A model generated the notes under the pieces. That model ran no database searches. It was not told the origin of the DNA and saw nothing but the letters and a program-made list of their open reading frames with translations. From Bordetella genomosp. 11 (lineage in GTDB: Bacteria > Pseudomonadota > Gammaproteobacteria > Burkholderiales > Burkholderiaceae_B): 64,000 nucleotides of DNA. The translations under genes and the position numbers were made by a program. The stretch is taken from NCBI RefSeq assembly GCF_002261215.1, contig NZ_NEVS01000004.1, forward strand, positions 310,001 to 374,000, given 5' to 3'. Below, in pieces: positions 38,481 through 46,590 of the stretch (position 1 is the stretch's first letter; each line of letters opens with the position of its first letter).

Positions 38481-39425
38481 ATGAACCTGCAACAGTTCCG
38501 TTTCGTCCGCGAGACCATCCGCCGGGATTTCAATCTGACGGAAGCGGCGCGCATGCTGTACACCTCCCAGCCTGGCGTCTCCAAGGCCATCATCGAGTTC
38601 GAGGATGAACTGGGCGTCAAGATCTTCGAGCGACACGGCAAGCGCATCAAAGGATTGACCAAGCCGGGGTTGGCCGTTTCCCAGGTGATCGACCGCATCA
38701 TGCGGGAAGTCGACAACCTGAAGAAAGTCAGCGACGAGTTCGCGCGCCGGGACGAGGGGGGATTGGTCATCGCCTGCACGCATACCCAGGCGCGGTACCT
38801 CTTGCCGCGCGTCATCCCGGCATTCCGCCGGCAGTTTCCCAAGGTGCACCTGTCGCTGGCGGAGGGCAGTCCGGGGCAATTGGCCGAGATGGTGCTGCAT
38901 GAACAGGCCGACCTGGCCATCGCCACCGAATCGCTGGCGCTGACGCCGGGTTTGGCCACGCTGCCTTGCTATACCTGGGAACACACCGTGGTGGTGCGGC
39001 CCGACCATCCACTGGCCGAGCTGACTTCCAGTGAGGCGAAGCGCCTGACGCTGGCGCAGCTGGCAGCCTATCCGCTGGTCACCTACGACCGTGCCTTCAC
39101 CGGCCGTACGACCATCGACGAGGTCTTCGCGGCGCAGGGCGTGCATCCGGATATCGTGCTGGAAGCCATCGACGCGGACGTGATCAAGACCTATGTCGAC
39201 GTGGGGCTGGGCATCGGCATCATCGCGGGCGTGGCTTACGATCCGCGGCGCGACAGCAACCTGGTGGGATTGCCCGTGGGGCATCTGTTCGGCACGCATA
39301 CGACCCGGATAGGGATCAAGGCCGGCGTATTCCTGCGCGATTACGTCTACACCTTTATCGAGATGCTGACGCCGGCGCTGACCCGCCAGGCAGTCCTGGA
39401 CGCACTTCAAGGCGTGAAGGAATAA
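38481..39425 (+). CDS. CysB family LysR-type regulator
   Basis: 314-residue LysR regulator. The winged-helix N-terminus MNLQQFRFVRETIRRDFNLT with LYTSQPGVSKAI and ARM-type helix matches CysB/Cbl, which activate sulfate assimilation and respond to N-acetylserine, sulfate or APS. The effector domain spans about residues 90-300 and contains VIACTHTQARYLLP. Whether it is CysB itself or a Cbl-like paralogue cannot be decided here; no cys gene is adjacent. Start ATG 38481 fits the family; the upstream in-frame start at 38454 overlaps the -10 element. Confidence 0.9.
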   Translation: MNLQQFRFVRETIRRDFNLTEAARMLYTSQPGVSKAIIEFEDELGVKIFERHGKRIKGLTKPGLAVSQVIDRIMREVDNLKKVSDEFARRDEGGLVIACTHTQARYLLPRVIPAFRRQFPKVHLSLAEGSPGQLAEMVLHEQADLAIATESLALTPGLATLPCYTWEHTVVVRPDHPLAELTSSEAKRLTLAQLAAYPLVTYDRAFTGRTTIDEVFAAQGVHPDIVLEAIDADVIKTYVDVGLGIGIIAGVAYDPRRDSNLVGLPVGHLFGTHTTRIGIKAGVFLRDYVYTFIEMLTPALTRQAVLDALQGVKE

Positions 39426-39530
39426 AAAGCCGCCGGTTCGGCGCCAGCATCGATGACCCCACCGCACGCGGGGCGGGAAGCGCATTCCGCCCAGGGGGGC
39501 TATATGCCTGCGCCCTCTCATAGCGAAATT

Positions 39531-39586
39531 AAATGAGAATTCATCTCATTTACTTGCCCAGACAAACAAGAATCATTATCATTGGT
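39531..39586 (+). promoter_or_regulatory. Promoter with two Fur-like boxes
   Basis: AAATGAGA-N5-TCTCATTT (39531-39551) is a perfect 8-bp-arm palindrome. A second site at 39568-39586, read on the minus strand, contains AATGATAATGATT and matches the 19-bp Fur consensus at 13 positions by my count. Between and within them a promoter can be drawn: TTGCCC (39554-39559), 17 bp, TATCAT (39577-39582), so the second box covers the -10. This layout predicts iron-dependent repression. Confidence 0.7.
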
Positions 39587-39615
39587 TCACGATCAACGAC
39601 GCAACGAGGTCTGTC

Positions 39616-39933
39616 ATGTCGACGGCACTTAGCGCAGTGGTGGTGGGCGCGGACCGGCTGGGCAATATCCCGGATCTGCTGAAAGGGCACAATATCGCGA
39701 TCACGCATCACATCAGCGGACGCGATCCCTCCCATCAGAAACGCGGGCTGCAGCTGCCTTCGGGCACGCAACTGGTGATTCTGCTGACCGATTTCCTCGG
39801 TCATAACGTTATGAAGACGTTTCGGCAGTCGGCCCAGCGTTCGGGTATCCGTGTCGTCGCCTGCCGGCGCTCGGTATGCAGCATGCAGCAGGCGCTGACG
39901 CAGTGCGGGCTGTGTGCCCGGGCGGCCGGGTAG
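39616..39933 (+). CDS. DUF2325 domain protein, probably iron-regulated
   Basis: 105-residue protein of the DUF2325 family, recognised by SAVVVGADRLGNIPDLL near the N-terminus, ITHHISGRDPSHQKR, and LVILLTDFLGHNVMK. The C-terminus has four Cys (VACRRSVCS and TQCGLCAR), a plausible metal site. Biochemical function of the family is not known to me. GAGGT precedes the ATG. Two Fur-like boxes overlap its promoter and a strong terminator follows, so it is a single-gene transcript. Confidence 0.82.
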   Translation: MSTALSAVVVGADRLGNIPDLLKGHNIAITHHISGRDPSHQKRGLQLPSGTQLVILLTDFLGHNVMKTFRQSAQRSGIRVVACRRSVCSMQQALTQCGLCARAAG

Positions 39934-39954
39934 GGCTCGGGTCAGGCAGTAAGG

Positions 39955-39992
39955 AAAAAGGCCGGTCGCTGCAATAGCGACCGGCCTTTTTT
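39955..39992. terminator. Strong bidirectional terminator
   Basis: A 16-bp perfect stem, from AAAAAGGCCGGTCGCT to AGCGACCGGCCTTTTT, has a GCAAT loop and T/A runs on both sides. It lies between the DUF2325 gene and the convergent NlpC/P60 gene and should terminate both. Confidence 0.92.
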
Positions 39993-40038
39993 CTTGGGCC
40001 GGGAATATCCCGCCACCCGTAATGGGTCGGGCAGGGGA

Positions 40039-40725
40039 TCAGTTCTGGGCGCGCGCCGAGGCCACCAGCGTGGTATCGATGCGCCGGGCGCCGTTGTAAC
40101 GCTTGTTCCAGTAGGCCATGTCCATGCGTTCGATGCGGACGACGCCGCCGCGGCTGGGCGAGTGCACGAAGCGGTCTTCGCCCACATAGATGCCCACATG
40201 CGAATAGCGGCGGCCCATGGTGTTGAAGAACACCAGATCGCCCACTTGCAGGTCGTTGCGCGCCACCGGCACGCCTACCCGGTACATTTCCGCGGCGGTG
40301 CGCGGCAGCTTCAAGCCGAGGGATTGTTCGGCGACGTAGTTGACCAGGCCGCTGCAATCGAACCCCGTGCTGGGCGACTCGCCACCGGTACGATAGCGAA
40401 TACCCAGATAGTTCAGTGCTTCGCCTGCCAGTACAGTATTGTCGGTCGTGCCGCCGGCACCGGGATAGCTGGCCGCGGTACGGCCGGAGCGGCGCATCTT
40501 CTGCGCCAGCAGCATGCCGATGGGATCGTCGCTGTCGGCGGTGGTCCAGGCGGCGTCGTAGGCGTCCTGCTCGAAGCCGCTATAGGCGGTATCGCGGCTG
40601 GTCGCGGTGTTGGCGCAGCCCGCCAGAACGGCCATGCCGGCCATGATGGCGGCAAGGCGCAGGACGCGGGCCTGATGGGTTAGGAATCGATAAAAAGATA
40701 GTGTGCGGTAGTCGTATCGTTGCAT
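40039..40725 (-). CDS. NlpC/P60 lipoprotein endopeptidase
   Basis: Peptidoglycan DL-endopeptidase-type enzyme. A hydrophobic N-terminus ending VLAGCANTA is a lipobox, so it is an outer-membrane lipoprotein like Spr/MepS. The catalytic Cys is in TGFDCSGLVNYV, the His in RYSHVGIYVG, and the third polar residue is likely the His in FVHSPSRGG. About 228 residues with the start at 40725. A Met 27 bases upstream (40752) or one nearer the lipobox are alternatives; the latter would give a more standard signal length. Confidence 0.88.
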   Translation of the reverse strand: MQRYDYRTLSFYRFLTHQARVLRLAAIMAGMAVLAGCANTATSRDTAYSGFEQDAYDAAWTTADSDDPIGMLLAQKMRRSGRTAASYPGAGGTTDNTVLAGEALNYLGIRYRTGGESPSTGFDCSGLVNYVAEQSLGLKLPRTAAEMYRVGVPVARNDLQVGDLVFFNTMGRRYSHVGIYVGEDRFVHSPSRGGVVRIERMDMAYWNKRYNGARRIDTTLVASARAQN

Positions 40726-40814
40726 TGTTCGCTTGAAGGCGCGGATGAGCACGCCTGGAAGACGACGGACGACCGCCGTGTAGGAAAATTCTGCGGGGCG
40801 ATTCTATCAGACCT

Positions 40815-40846
40815 GCGTATAGGTTCCCGGGGAACCGCGTATACGC
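40815..40846. other. 32-bp inverted repeat upstream of prpE
   Basis: GCGTATA-GGTTCCC-G-GGGAACC-GCG-TATACGC: two nested arms of 7 bp, the outer pair offset by three bases. It lies in the 321-bp gap (40726-41046) between the NlpC/P60 gene and prpE, beside a TAGAAT hexamer on the minus strand (40806-40801). It could be an operator or an RNA hairpin. No gene is seen in the gap. Confidence 0.6.
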
Positions 40847-41046
40847 CTTCTCTCACCCAGCGCCGAAGCTGGCGCACTGCATAAGATGGATAGAATCGGC
40901 GGATAAAAATGCCGAAAGAGCAGCACTGCCGTGACGGGCGCTCGTGCGAGCCAGGTGACCGCTTCGCCATGTCCCGCCGCGCAGACTCGGACAACTCGTA
41001 AGGAACGTCAGAATCTGCAACAGACGGAAGATAACAGGAGACCGCC

Positions 41047-42927
41047 ATGCAAAAAACCCGGGTTTTCCATTACTCCTCGGTCCATCACCCTGAAACATTT
41101 TGGCACCGTGAGGCCGGGCGTATCCATTGGGATGTGCCGCCTGAGACCGTTCTCGACTTCAGCCGGCCGCCTTTTGCTCGTTGGTTTGCCGGCGGCCGTA
41201 CCAATCTGTGTTTCAACGCGGTGGATCGCTGGCTCCCCCAACTGGCGGATAGACAAGCGCTGATCTGGGTATCCACGGAAGTCGATCAGGAAAGAATATA
41301 TACGCGCGCGCAGCTCTTCGATGAGGTCAACGCGGTGGCGGCCATGTTGCGGGAACAGGGTGTCGGGCCAGGCGACCGCGTTCTTATCTATATGCCCATG
41401 GTGCCCGAGGCGGTCTTCGCGATCCTGGCCTGCGCCCGGCTGGGCGCCATTCATTCCGTCGTCTTCGGCGGCTTTGCCTCGCACAACCTGGCCCAGCGCA
41501 TCGACGATGCGCGGCCCAAGGTCATCGTGTCGGCCGATGCCGGCTCGCGCGCCGGCAAGGTGGTGCCCTACAAGCCGCTGTTGGACAAGGCGCTGGGCAT
41601 GAGCCAGGCGCAGCCGGACGCGGTGATCCTGGTCGACCGCGGCCTGGCGCCCGTGCCCCGTGGCCCGCGCGACCACGACTACGCCGAGCTGCGCGCCCGC
41701 CACGAAGGCGCGCGCGTCCCGGTAGCCTGGATGGAGTCGGACGCCCCCAGCTATATCCTCTATACCTCCGGGACGACGGGCAAACCCAAGGGCGTGCAGC
41801 GCGACACCGGCGGCTACGCGGTTGCCCTGGCCGCATCGATGGAATACATCTTCGACGGCAAGCCGGGCGAGACATTCTTCTGCACCAGCGATATTGGCTG
41901 GGTGGTGGGCCATTCCTACATCATTTATGGGCCGCTCATCGGCGGGCAGGCCACGCTGCTCTACGACGGCACGCCGGTACGGCCCGACGGCGCCATCCTG
42001 TGGAAGCTGGTCGAGCGCTTCAAGGTCAACACCCTGTTTTCCGCGCCGACGGCGGTACGCGTGCTCAAACGCCAGGACCCGGCGCTGCTGCGGCGTCATG
42101 ACCTGTCCTCGCTGCGTGCGGTCTACCTGGCCGGCGAACCGCTGGACGAGCCGACCGCGCGCTGGATCGGCGAAGGCCTGGGCAAGCCCATCATCGATAA
42201 CTATTGGCAGACCGAAAGCGGCTGGCCGATCCTGTCGGGGCAACCTGGTGTGGAGCGGGTACCCACGAAATTCGGCAGCCCTTCGTTTCCTTGCTACGGT
42301 TTCGACGCGAGGGTGGTCAGCGAGACCACCGGCGAGGACCTGGGACCCGGCCAGAAGGGCGTGGTCGTGATCGTCCCGCCTTTGCCGCCGGGCGCGATGA
42401 CGACGATATGGGGCGATGACGAGCGCTTCGTGCGCACGTATTTCGAATCCATCCCAGGACGCCAGGTGTATTCGACCTTCGATTGGGGCATGGTGGACGA
42501 CGAGGGCTACTGGTACATCCTGGGACGTACCGACGATGTCATCAACGTGGCGGGCCATCGTTTGGGCACGCGGGAAATCGAGGAATCGATAAGCAGCCAT
42601 CCCAACGTGGCCGAGTGCGCGGTGGTCGGGGTGGCGGACGATCTGAAGGGACAAGTCGCCCACGCCTTCGTGGTGCTGAAGGAAGAACCCGCGGACCGTC
42701 CCGCCGTTGCCGCGCTGGAAGGCGATATGATGCGCGTGGTCGAAGAACAGTTGGGCGCGGTCGCGCGGCCCGCGCGTATCCGCTTCGTCAGCGCCTTGCC
42801 GAAAACCCGTTCGGGCAAAGTGCTGCGACGCGCGATCGTCGCGGTTTGCGAAGGGCGGGATCCCGGCGATCTGCCGACCATCGAAGATCCGAATGCCCTG
42901 CAAAAGCTCAAGGAATCCCTCATATGA
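41047..42927 (+). CDS. prpE: Propionyl-CoA synthetase
   Basis: AMP-forming acyl-CoA synthetase that activates propionate. The AMP-binding core [26 protein letters not shown] and the C-terminal acetylatable Lys in KTRSGKVLRR are present. 626 residues. The VQRDTGGYAVAL and the SGWP following the YWQTE motif point to PrpE rather than Acs, which has YLLWALL and TGGH there. AGGAG lies before the ATG. No prpBCD is adjacent; instead it overlaps a GlcG/HbpS-like gene and a transporter. Confidence 0.9.
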   Translation: MQKTRVFHYSSVHHPETFWHREAGRIHWDVPPETVLDFSRPPFARWFAGGRTNLCFNAVDRWLPQLADRQALIWVSTEVDQERIYTRAQLFDEVNAVAAMLREQGVGPGDRVLIYMPMVPEAVFAILACARLGAIHSVVFGGFASHNLAQRIDDARPKVIVSADAGSRAGKVVPYKPLLDKALGMSQAQPDAVILVDRGLAPVPRGPRDHDYAELRARHEGARVPVAWMESDAPSYILYTSGTTGKPKGVQRDTGGYAVALAASMEYIFDGKPGETFFCTSDIGWVVGHSYIIYGPLIGGQATLLYDGTPVRPDGAILWKLVERFKVNTLFSAPTAVRVLKRQDPALLRRHDLSSLRAVYLAGEPLDEPTARWIGEGLGKPIIDNYWQTESGWPILSGQPGVERVPTKFGSPSFPCYGFDARVVSETTGEDLGPGQKGVVVIVPPLPPGAMTTIWGDDERFVRTYFESIPGRQVYSTFDWGMVDDEGYWYILGRTDDVINVAGHRLGTREIEESISSHPNVAECAVVGVADDLKGQVAHAFVVLKEEPADRPAVAALEGDMMRVVEEQLGAVARPARIRFVSALPKTRSGKVLRRAIVAVCEGRDPGDLPTIEDPNALQKLKESLI

Positions 42928-43331
42928 TCACCAAGCCAGCCCTTACCGCGGACGACGTCAAGAAAATCCTGGCCGCGGCCGAAGCGCATGCCCTGAAGAA
43001 CCAATGGCCCGTCACGATCGCGGTGACGGACGATGGCGGGCACCTGCTGGGCATGCTGCGCCTGGACGGTGCCGCGCCCGTCAGCGCGCATATCGCGCCC
43101 GCCAAGGCGCAGACCGCGGCCATGGGCCGGCGCGAATCGCGCGTCTATGAAGAAAGCATCAACAACGGCCGCTACGCTTTCCTTTCCGTTCCGGCGATCA
43201 ACGGCCTGCTGGAAGGCGGCGTGCCCATCGTGGTGGATGGACATACCGTGGGCGCGGTGGGCGTGTCCGGCGTGAAGGCGCCGGAAGACGCGGAGACCGC
43301 CAAAGCCGGCATCGCGGCGCTGGGCCTATGA
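42924..43331 (+). CDS. GlcG/HbpS-like protein
   Basis: 135-residue protein of the GlcG/HbpS family (roadblock-like alpha/beta fold). The motif TIAVTDDGGHLLGMLRLDGA and the GGVPIVVDGHTVGAVGVSG segment are typical. Members include a heme-binding sensor (HbpS) and proteins encoded with glycolate or propanediol metabolism genes; the molecular role is often unknown. It overlaps the prpE stop by ATGA and overlaps the next gene the same way, so the three are translated together. Confidence 0.85.
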   Translation: MITKPALTADDVKKILAAAEAHALKNQWPVTIAVTDDGGHLLGMLRLDGAAPVSAHIAPAKAQTAAMGRRESRVYEESINNGRYAFLSVPAINGLLEGGVPIVVDGHTVGAVGVSGVKAPEDAETAKAGIAALGL

Positions 43332-44770
43332 CGCGGTCGCCGTCGTCGGCCCCGGAGCCATCCCGGGCCGGCACGCCGGCGGCCGAGGATGCCGCCGGCC
43401 TGGCGGCCGCCGGCGTGCCCCCAGGGAATCCCGCCACGGTCGAGGGCAGCCTGAACCCGGGCGTGTCGCGGCGCGAGGTCTGGTCCTGGGCAATGTACGA
43501 CTTCGCCAATTCCGGGTATACGACCGTCATCCTGACCACCGTGTTCAGCGCCTACTTTGTGGGCGTGGTGGGGGGCGGTGCCCATTGGGCAACGCTGGCG
43601 TGGACGGGCGCGCTGTCGGTTTCCTATCTTGCCATCATGCTGACCATGCCGACGCTGGGCGCGCGCGCCGACGCGGGCGGCGCGAAGCGCAAGCTGCTAT
43701 TCGGCAGTACGGTGGGGTGCATTCTCGCTACCCTGACGCTGACCCAGGCCGGGCCGGGCGACGTATGGCCGGCGCTGATCGGCATCGCCGTCTCCAACTA
43801 TTTCTACTGCATCGGCGAATCCGCGGTGGCTTCTTTCCTGCCCGAACTGGCGCGGCCGCAGGCGCTGGGCCGGGTGTCGGGGTGGGGCTGGAGCTTCGGC
43901 TATTGCGGAGGCATGCTCACTCTGGGCCTGTCCCTGGTCGTCGTGTCGCTGGCGCAGGCGCGCGGCGAAAGCGCGCCGCAATTCGTGCCATGGGTCGTGG
44001 CGCTGACCTGCCTGGTATTCGCGCTGTCGGCGCTGCCGTCCTTCCTGTGGCTGCGCGAACGTGCGCGGCCGCGTACGGGGGCGCAGGCCGCGCCCGACAT
44101 GCTGGGCCAGCTGTTGCGCGCGTGGCGCGATACGGGGCGCCATCATTTGCAGTTCCGCCGCCTGCTGATGTGCGTGGCCTGCTACCAGGCCGGCATCGCC
44201 GTGGTCATCACGCTGGCCGCGGTCTATGCCGAACAGGCCATGGGCTTCAAGATGGCGCAGATCATGATGCTCGTCTTCCTGGTCAACATCGCGGCGGCGG
44301 CGGGCGCCTTCCTGTTCGGCTATCTGCAGGACAGCATCGGCCACAAGCGGGCGCTGGCCATCACCTTGTGCGGCTGGATCGCCATGGTACTGATCGCCTA
44401 TGCGGCCGTGACCGTCAGTGTGTTCTGGATCGCCGCCACGCTCGCGGGGCTGTGCATGGGTACCAGCCAAAGTGCGGGGCGCGCCATGGTCGGCGCGCTG
44501 GCGCCCAAGAAAAGGCTGGCGGAGTTCTTCGCGCTGTGGACCTTTTCCGTGCAGCTGGCGGCCGTCGTCGGTCCCTTGACCTATGGCCTGGTAACCTGGC
44601 TGACACACGGTAATCATCGCCTGGCCATCCTGGTGACGGGCGTGTTTTTCGTCGGTGGCCTGGCGTTGTTGCAGCGGGTGGACCTGGCGCGCGGCATGGC
44701 GGAACGCCAGGCCGCTTCCGACCTCCCCGGTGCCGACCCGGCGCCGGCGTCGCCCGGGTCGCCGGTTTGA
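43328..44770 (+). CDS. UMF1-family MFS transporter
   Basis: 480-residue membrane protein with about 12 helices. The first helix begins WSWAMYDFANSGYTTVILT, the signature of the UMF1 family related to yeast Atg22 vacuolar amino-acid exporters. The first 50 residues are a hydrophilic Ala/Pro-rich tail. Third gene of the coupled prpE-GlcG-transporter set, so it may move a short-chain acid or related substrate. Substrate inferred from context only. Confidence 0.85.
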   Translation: MTRSPSSAPEPSRAGTPAAEDAAGLAAAGVPPGNPATVEGSLNPGVSRREVWSWAMYDFANSGYTTVILTTVFSAYFVGVVGGGAHWATLAWTGALSVSYLAIMLTMPTLGARADAGGAKRKLLFGSTVGCILATLTLTQAGPGDVWPALIGIAVSNYFYCIGESAVASFLPELARPQALGRVSGWGWSFGYCGGMLTLGLSLVVVSLAQARGESAPQFVPWVVALTCLVFALSALPSFLWLRERARPRTGAQAAPDMLGQLLRAWRDTGRHHLQFRRLLMCVACYQAGIAVVITLAAVYAEQAMGFKMAQIMMLVFLVNIAAAAGAFLFGYLQDSIGHKRALAITLCGWIAMVLIAYAAVTVSVFWIAATLAGLCMGTSQSAGRAMVGALAPKKRLAEFFALWTFSVQLAAVVGPLTYGLVTWLTHGNHRLAILVTGVFFVGGLALLQRVDLARGMAERQAASDLPGADPAPASPGSPV

Positions 44771-44882
44771 CGCTATCATCGGACGGTAGGCGACGCCGGG
44801 CCGCGCCCGGCCCCGTCGCCCTGGCGCTGTCGCATTTCGTCGCATCGCGCCGTATCGTTCCCACTGCCTGATCCTGACTTCC

Positions 44883-45893
44883 ATGACCTCCCATACCTTT
44901 TTCTGCGTGGACGGCCACACTTGCGGCAACCCCGTGCGCATGGTCGCGGGCGGTGCCCCGGCACTGCAGGGTGCCAATATGGTCGAGAAACGCGCGCATT
45001 TCCTGCGCGAGTACGACTGGATACGCACCGGCCTGATGTTCGAGCCGCGCGGCCACGACATGATGTCGGGCGCGATCCTGTATCCGCCGACGCGGCCGGA
45101 TTGCGACATCGCCTTTCTCTTCATCGAGACGTCCGGATGCCTGCCGATGTGCGGGCACGGCACCATCGGCACGGTGACTATGGCTCTCGAACGCGGGCTG
45201 GTGACGCCGCGCGAGCCCGGGGTCCTGCGCATCGATACGCCGGCCGGCCTCGTGCAAGCGCGCTACGAAATGGACGGGCCCTATGTGAATAGCGTGCGGA
45301 TCACCAACGTGCCGTCTTTTCTGTTCGCCACCGGCCTGGAAGCCGAGGTCGAGGGCCTGGGCCTGGTCAAGGCCGATGTCGCCTACGGGGGCAATTTTTA
45401 CGCCATCGTGTCGCCGCAGCAGGCTTTCGCCGGCCTGGAGAACGTCCAGCCTTCCGACCTGCTGCGCTGGAGCCCCCGGCTGCGGCAGGCGTTCGGCAGC
45501 AAGTATCAATTCGTTCATCCGGAGAACCCCGCCATCAATGGACTGTCCCACGTCCTGTGGACGGGCACGCCGCAACATCCGGAAGCTCATGCCCGCAACG
45601 CCGTGTTCTATGGCGACAAGGCGATCGACCGGTCGCCGTGCGGTACCGGGACCTCGGCGCGCATGGCCCAGTGGGCGGCGCAGGGCAAGCTGGATGTCGG
45701 CAGCGATTTCGTGCACGAGAGCATCATCGGTACGTTGTTCCGCGGCCGCGTGGAATCGCGCACACGGGTCGGCGACCTGGACGCCATCGTGCCGTCCATC
45801 GAAGGCTGGGCGCGCATGACCGGGTACAACACCATCTTCATCGACGACCGCGATCCCCTGAAGCATGGGTTCCAATTGAAGGACAAGGTTTAG
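44883..45893 (+). CDS. 4-hydroxyproline 2-epimerase
   Basis: Cofactor-independent proline-racemase-family enzyme converting trans-4-hydroxy-L-proline to cis-4-hydroxy-D-proline. Both catalytic Cys residues are visible: MCGHGTIG (about residue 90) and DRSPCGTGTSAR (about residue 255). This Cys-Cys pair marks the epimerase rather than the dehydratase subgroup (Thr). 336 residues. The usual partners (D-hydroxyproline oxidase, deaminase, dioxo-valerate dehydrogenase) are not adjacent. The next gene begins about 85 bp later. Confidence 0.88.
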   Translation: MTSHTFFCVDGHTCGNPVRMVAGGAPALQGANMVEKRAHFLREYDWIRTGLMFEPRGHDMMSGAILYPPTRPDCDIAFLFIETSGCLPMCGHGTIGTVTMALERGLVTPREPGVLRIDTPAGLVQARYEMDGPYVNSVRITNVPSFLFATGLEAEVEGLGLVKADVAYGGNFYAIVSPQQAFAGLENVQPSDLLRWSPRLRQAFGSKYQFVHPENPAINGLSHVLWTGTPQHPEAHARNAVFYGDKAIDRSPCGTGTSARMAQWAAQGKLDVGSDFVHESIIGTLFRGRVESRTRVGDLDAIVPSIEGWARMTGYNTIFIDDRDPLKHGFQLKDKV

Positions 45894-45978
45894 CGTGTCC
45901 CTGGCGGGCAGCATCGCGCGAGATGCTACTCCCCGACGGGGAGTTCCCCGGCCACACTTTTTCACAGGCGAGGTCCCA

Positions 45979-46590
45979 ATGGAAATCAGGCTACCCACTT
46001 TCTTTTCGTCCTGGCGCGTGCTGGCCCTGATGCTGCTGACTTCGCTGCTGTCCGGCTGCGGGATGAACAACATCCCCACGCTGGACGAACAGGTCAAGGC
46101 AGCCTGGGCGCAGGTGGAAAACCAATACCAGCGCCGCGCCGACCTTATTCCCAACCTGGTGGAGACCGTCAAGGGCTATGCCAAACAGGAACAGGACACC
46201 CTGACCGCGGTGGTAGAGGCGCGTGCCAAGGCGACGTCGATCAAGGTGGATGCCAGCACCATCGACGATCCGCAGAAGCTGCAGCAGTTCGATCAGGCAC
46301 AGCAGCAGCTTGGCGGCGCGTTGAGCCGCCTGCTGGTGGTTTCCGAGCGCTACCCGGACCTGAAGTCGAACCAGAACTTCCTGGCCCTGCAATCGCAGCT
46401 CGAGGGAACGGAGAACCGCATCGCCGTGGCCCGGCGCGATTACATCGCGGCGGTGGAGCGCTACAACACCGAGATCCGCACCTTCCCGGGTCGCCTGTGG
46501 CATATGGTGCTGTATCGCGACCTGCCGCTGCGCGAAACCTTCAAGGCGAGCGCGCCGCAGGCGGACCAGGCGCCCAAGGTGAAATTCTGA
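45979..46590 (+). CDS. lemA: LemA family lipoprotein
   Basis: LemA-like membrane-anchored coiled-coil protein of 203 residues. The N-terminal signal ends LLTSLLSGCGMN, a lipobox. The long helical domain (VKAAWAQVENQYQRRADLIP) is the family signature. Function unknown; members are often paired with TPM-domain genes, as here. A GTG 84 bases upstream is in frame but the lipobox favours ATG 45979. Its TGA overlaps the next ATG by one base. Confidence 0.92.
   Translation: MEIRLPTFFSSWRVLALMLLTSLLSGCGMNNIPTLDEQVKAAWAQVENQYQRRADLIPNLVETVKGYAKQEQDTLTAVVEARAKATSIKVDASTIDDPQKLQQFDQAQQQLGGALSRLLVVSERYPDLKSNQNFLALQSQLEGTENRIAVARRDYIAAVERYNTEIRTFPGRLWHMVLYRDLPLRETFKASAPQADQAPKVKF

Noticed and set aside
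40815..40855. Sigma-E type promoter (GGAACC with downstream TCT)
   Set aside because: The spacing between the -35-like and -10-like elements is too short on both strands.
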